Translations under genes and position numbers: made by a program | The notes under the pieces: generated by a model | The model's database searches: none | Seen by the model: only the letters and a program-made list of their open reading frames with translations | What the model was told of the DNA's origin: nothing | NCBI GenBank assembly: GCA_947457605.1 | Contig: CANGWP010000014.1 | Span: 1 to 23,447 of the forward strand | DNA length: 23,447 nt | Direction of reading: 5' to 3' | DNA from: Bdellovibrionales bacterium | Lineage (GTDB): Bacteria; Bdellovibrionota; UBA1018; CAIMNF01 | In this document: positions 22,723 through 23,447 of the stretch, piece by piece | How positions within the stretch are numbered: position 1 is the stretch's first letter | How the letters are laid out: the number at the start of each line of letters is the position of its first letter

Positions 22723-23447
22723 AGGGATGCCTCCTGAAATCGGCCTGTGATTTCGGCCGAGATCTCGTCATGAAACTTAAGTAGGAGATTCTGGGCAAGA
22801 GTCATGCGGTACTGCGCCGTGCCCCGCACATCCGAGATCGGAGCAATCTCATTTTTTAGACTGGCAGCAAGCCCCTGAAAAAGGGACAAGGAAAGCGGCT
22901 GCCCGATCACCTTTTGTTCGATCGCACTCATCCGAAGTACGCTCGGTCCCACACCTCCGAGCGCAAGGGAGAAGCTCTGAAACACGCCATCGTTCAGGTG
23001 ATATCGGGCTGCAAAGGTGACGGCTGAAATATCAAGATCCCGGCGATTCGAAACCTTGTAAAGTTTATAGCGATGATCCGTCTTCGGAATGTCAAGCCCG
23101 ATCACCAATTCGTCAGCCGCAAGATCAAGCTTCTTGTAGCCAGGCAAGATGAAGGAATTCATCTCCACTCTGCGCTCGCCCCGCGGGGACGCAAGAATCA
23201 CCTGTGCCTCTGCGACCCGCAAAAAGGGAATCGTATCCGCGATGGGCGATGCATTCATGAGGTTTCCCACCAAAGTGGCGGAATTCTTGATCTGGGGGGA
23301 AGCAAAGATCCTAAGCATTTTTGATAACTCAGGAAACTCATCGCGAAGGTCCCGCTCCACCTGATGAAGATTGACTCTTGCCCCGAGTCGAACTGCATCC
23401 TTGCTCTTGGAGAGAGTGTGCAGCTCCTCGATTTCCTGCAAAGAGAG
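22719..23447 (-). CDS. xdhA: Xanthine dehydrogenase, FAD-binding subunit (N-terminal part outside window)
   Basis: The 242 codons present are the C-terminal part of the XdhA FAD subunit. The FAD-binding segment SPQIKNSATLVGNLMNASPIADTIPFL is followed by the C-terminal CO-dehydrogenase-flavoprotein domain (KVSNRRDLDISAVTFAARY, FSLALGGVGPSVLRM, VRGTAQYRM). The frame is open to the right edge; an in-frame TTG at 23441 is not a real start because family members continue far upstream with the first FAD lobe and often 2Fe-2S domains. It passes electrons from the molybdenum centre to NAD. The stop overlaps the xdhB ATG by 4 nt. Confidence 0.92.
   Translation of the reverse strand, partial: LSLQEIEELHTLSKSKDAVRLGARVNLHQVERDLRDEFPELSKMLRIFASPQIKNSATLVGNLMNASPIADTIPFLRVAEAQVILASPRGERRVEMNSFILPGYKKLDLAADELVIGLDIPKTDHRYKLYKVSNRRDLDISAVTFAARYHLNDGVFQSFSLALGGVGPSVLRMSAIEQKVIGQPLSLSLFQGLAASLKNEIAPISDVRGTAQYRMTLAQNLLLKFHDEISAEITGRFQEASL

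Noticed and set aside
21496..22737. A 413-codon open frame on the plus strand opposite xdhB
   Set aside because: It is the antisense shadow of a highly conserved xdhB region; its translation has no family features and the minus-strand protein keeps all catalytic residues.
23439..23441. A TTG at 23441 as the start of xdhA
   Set aside because: The frame continues to the window edge and the protein lacks the N-terminal FAD lobe, so the gene is cut by the window rather than starting here.

Overview
The window is a gene-dense, mid-to-high GC stretch of a Gram-negative bacterial chromosome. The RND pump, TolC-type outer-membrane channel and several exported proteins imply a two-membrane envelope. 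Gene families and style suggest a proteobacterium in the broad sense (Bdellovibrionota or delta-proteobacteria-like), but no marker here fixes the taxonomy. I see no rRNA, tRNA, CRISPR array, transposase or phage gene.

Left part (1-8000). A truncated membrane-anchored protein of unknown function diverges from dinB (DNA polymerase IV). Next is a tightly coupled leftward operon (7142 to 1677): an ArsR-family repressor carrying the two-cysteine signature of the SqrR/BigR/YgaV persulfide sensors, a TolC-family channel, an RND pump, a DUF2892 membrane protein, and a TehB-like methyltransferase broken by an internal deletion. Rightward from the same 95-bp intergenic region run a DUF302 protein and a membrane-anchored rhodanese. 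A 9-2-9 palindrome holding TATAAT boxes sits between them and is the probable operator. Together this looks like a sulfide/persulfide-responsive detoxification locus.

Middle (8000-12800). A PiT-type phosphate permease, a small Lys/Glu-rich exported protein, and a pair of overlapping genes for exported proteins of unknown function (one Cys-rich, one Gly/Ser-rich).

Right part (12880-23447). A purine catabolic locus. Rightward: a PuuD-type membrane urate oxidase whose C-terminus is a blue-copper (cupredoxin-like) domain instead of the usual cytochrome c; 5-hydroxyisourate hydrolase; and one giant 1579-residue protein combining malate synthase, OHCU decarboxylase, a serine beta-lactamase-fold domain and a two-repeat allantoicase. 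Converging on it from the right edge is an xdhA-xdhB-xdhC operon for xanthine dehydrogenase. Read as a pathway: xanthine to urate (Xdh), urate to 5-hydroxyisourate (PuuD-like), to OHCU (HIU hydrolase), to S-allantoin (OHCU decarboxylase domain), allantoin to allantoate (no classical allantoinase is present; the serine-hydrolase domain is the obvious unassigned candidate), allantoate to ureidoglycolate plus urea (allantoicase domain), then glyoxylate to malate (malate synthase domain). The fusion enzyme and the cupredoxin-fused urate oxidase are the most novel content of the window.
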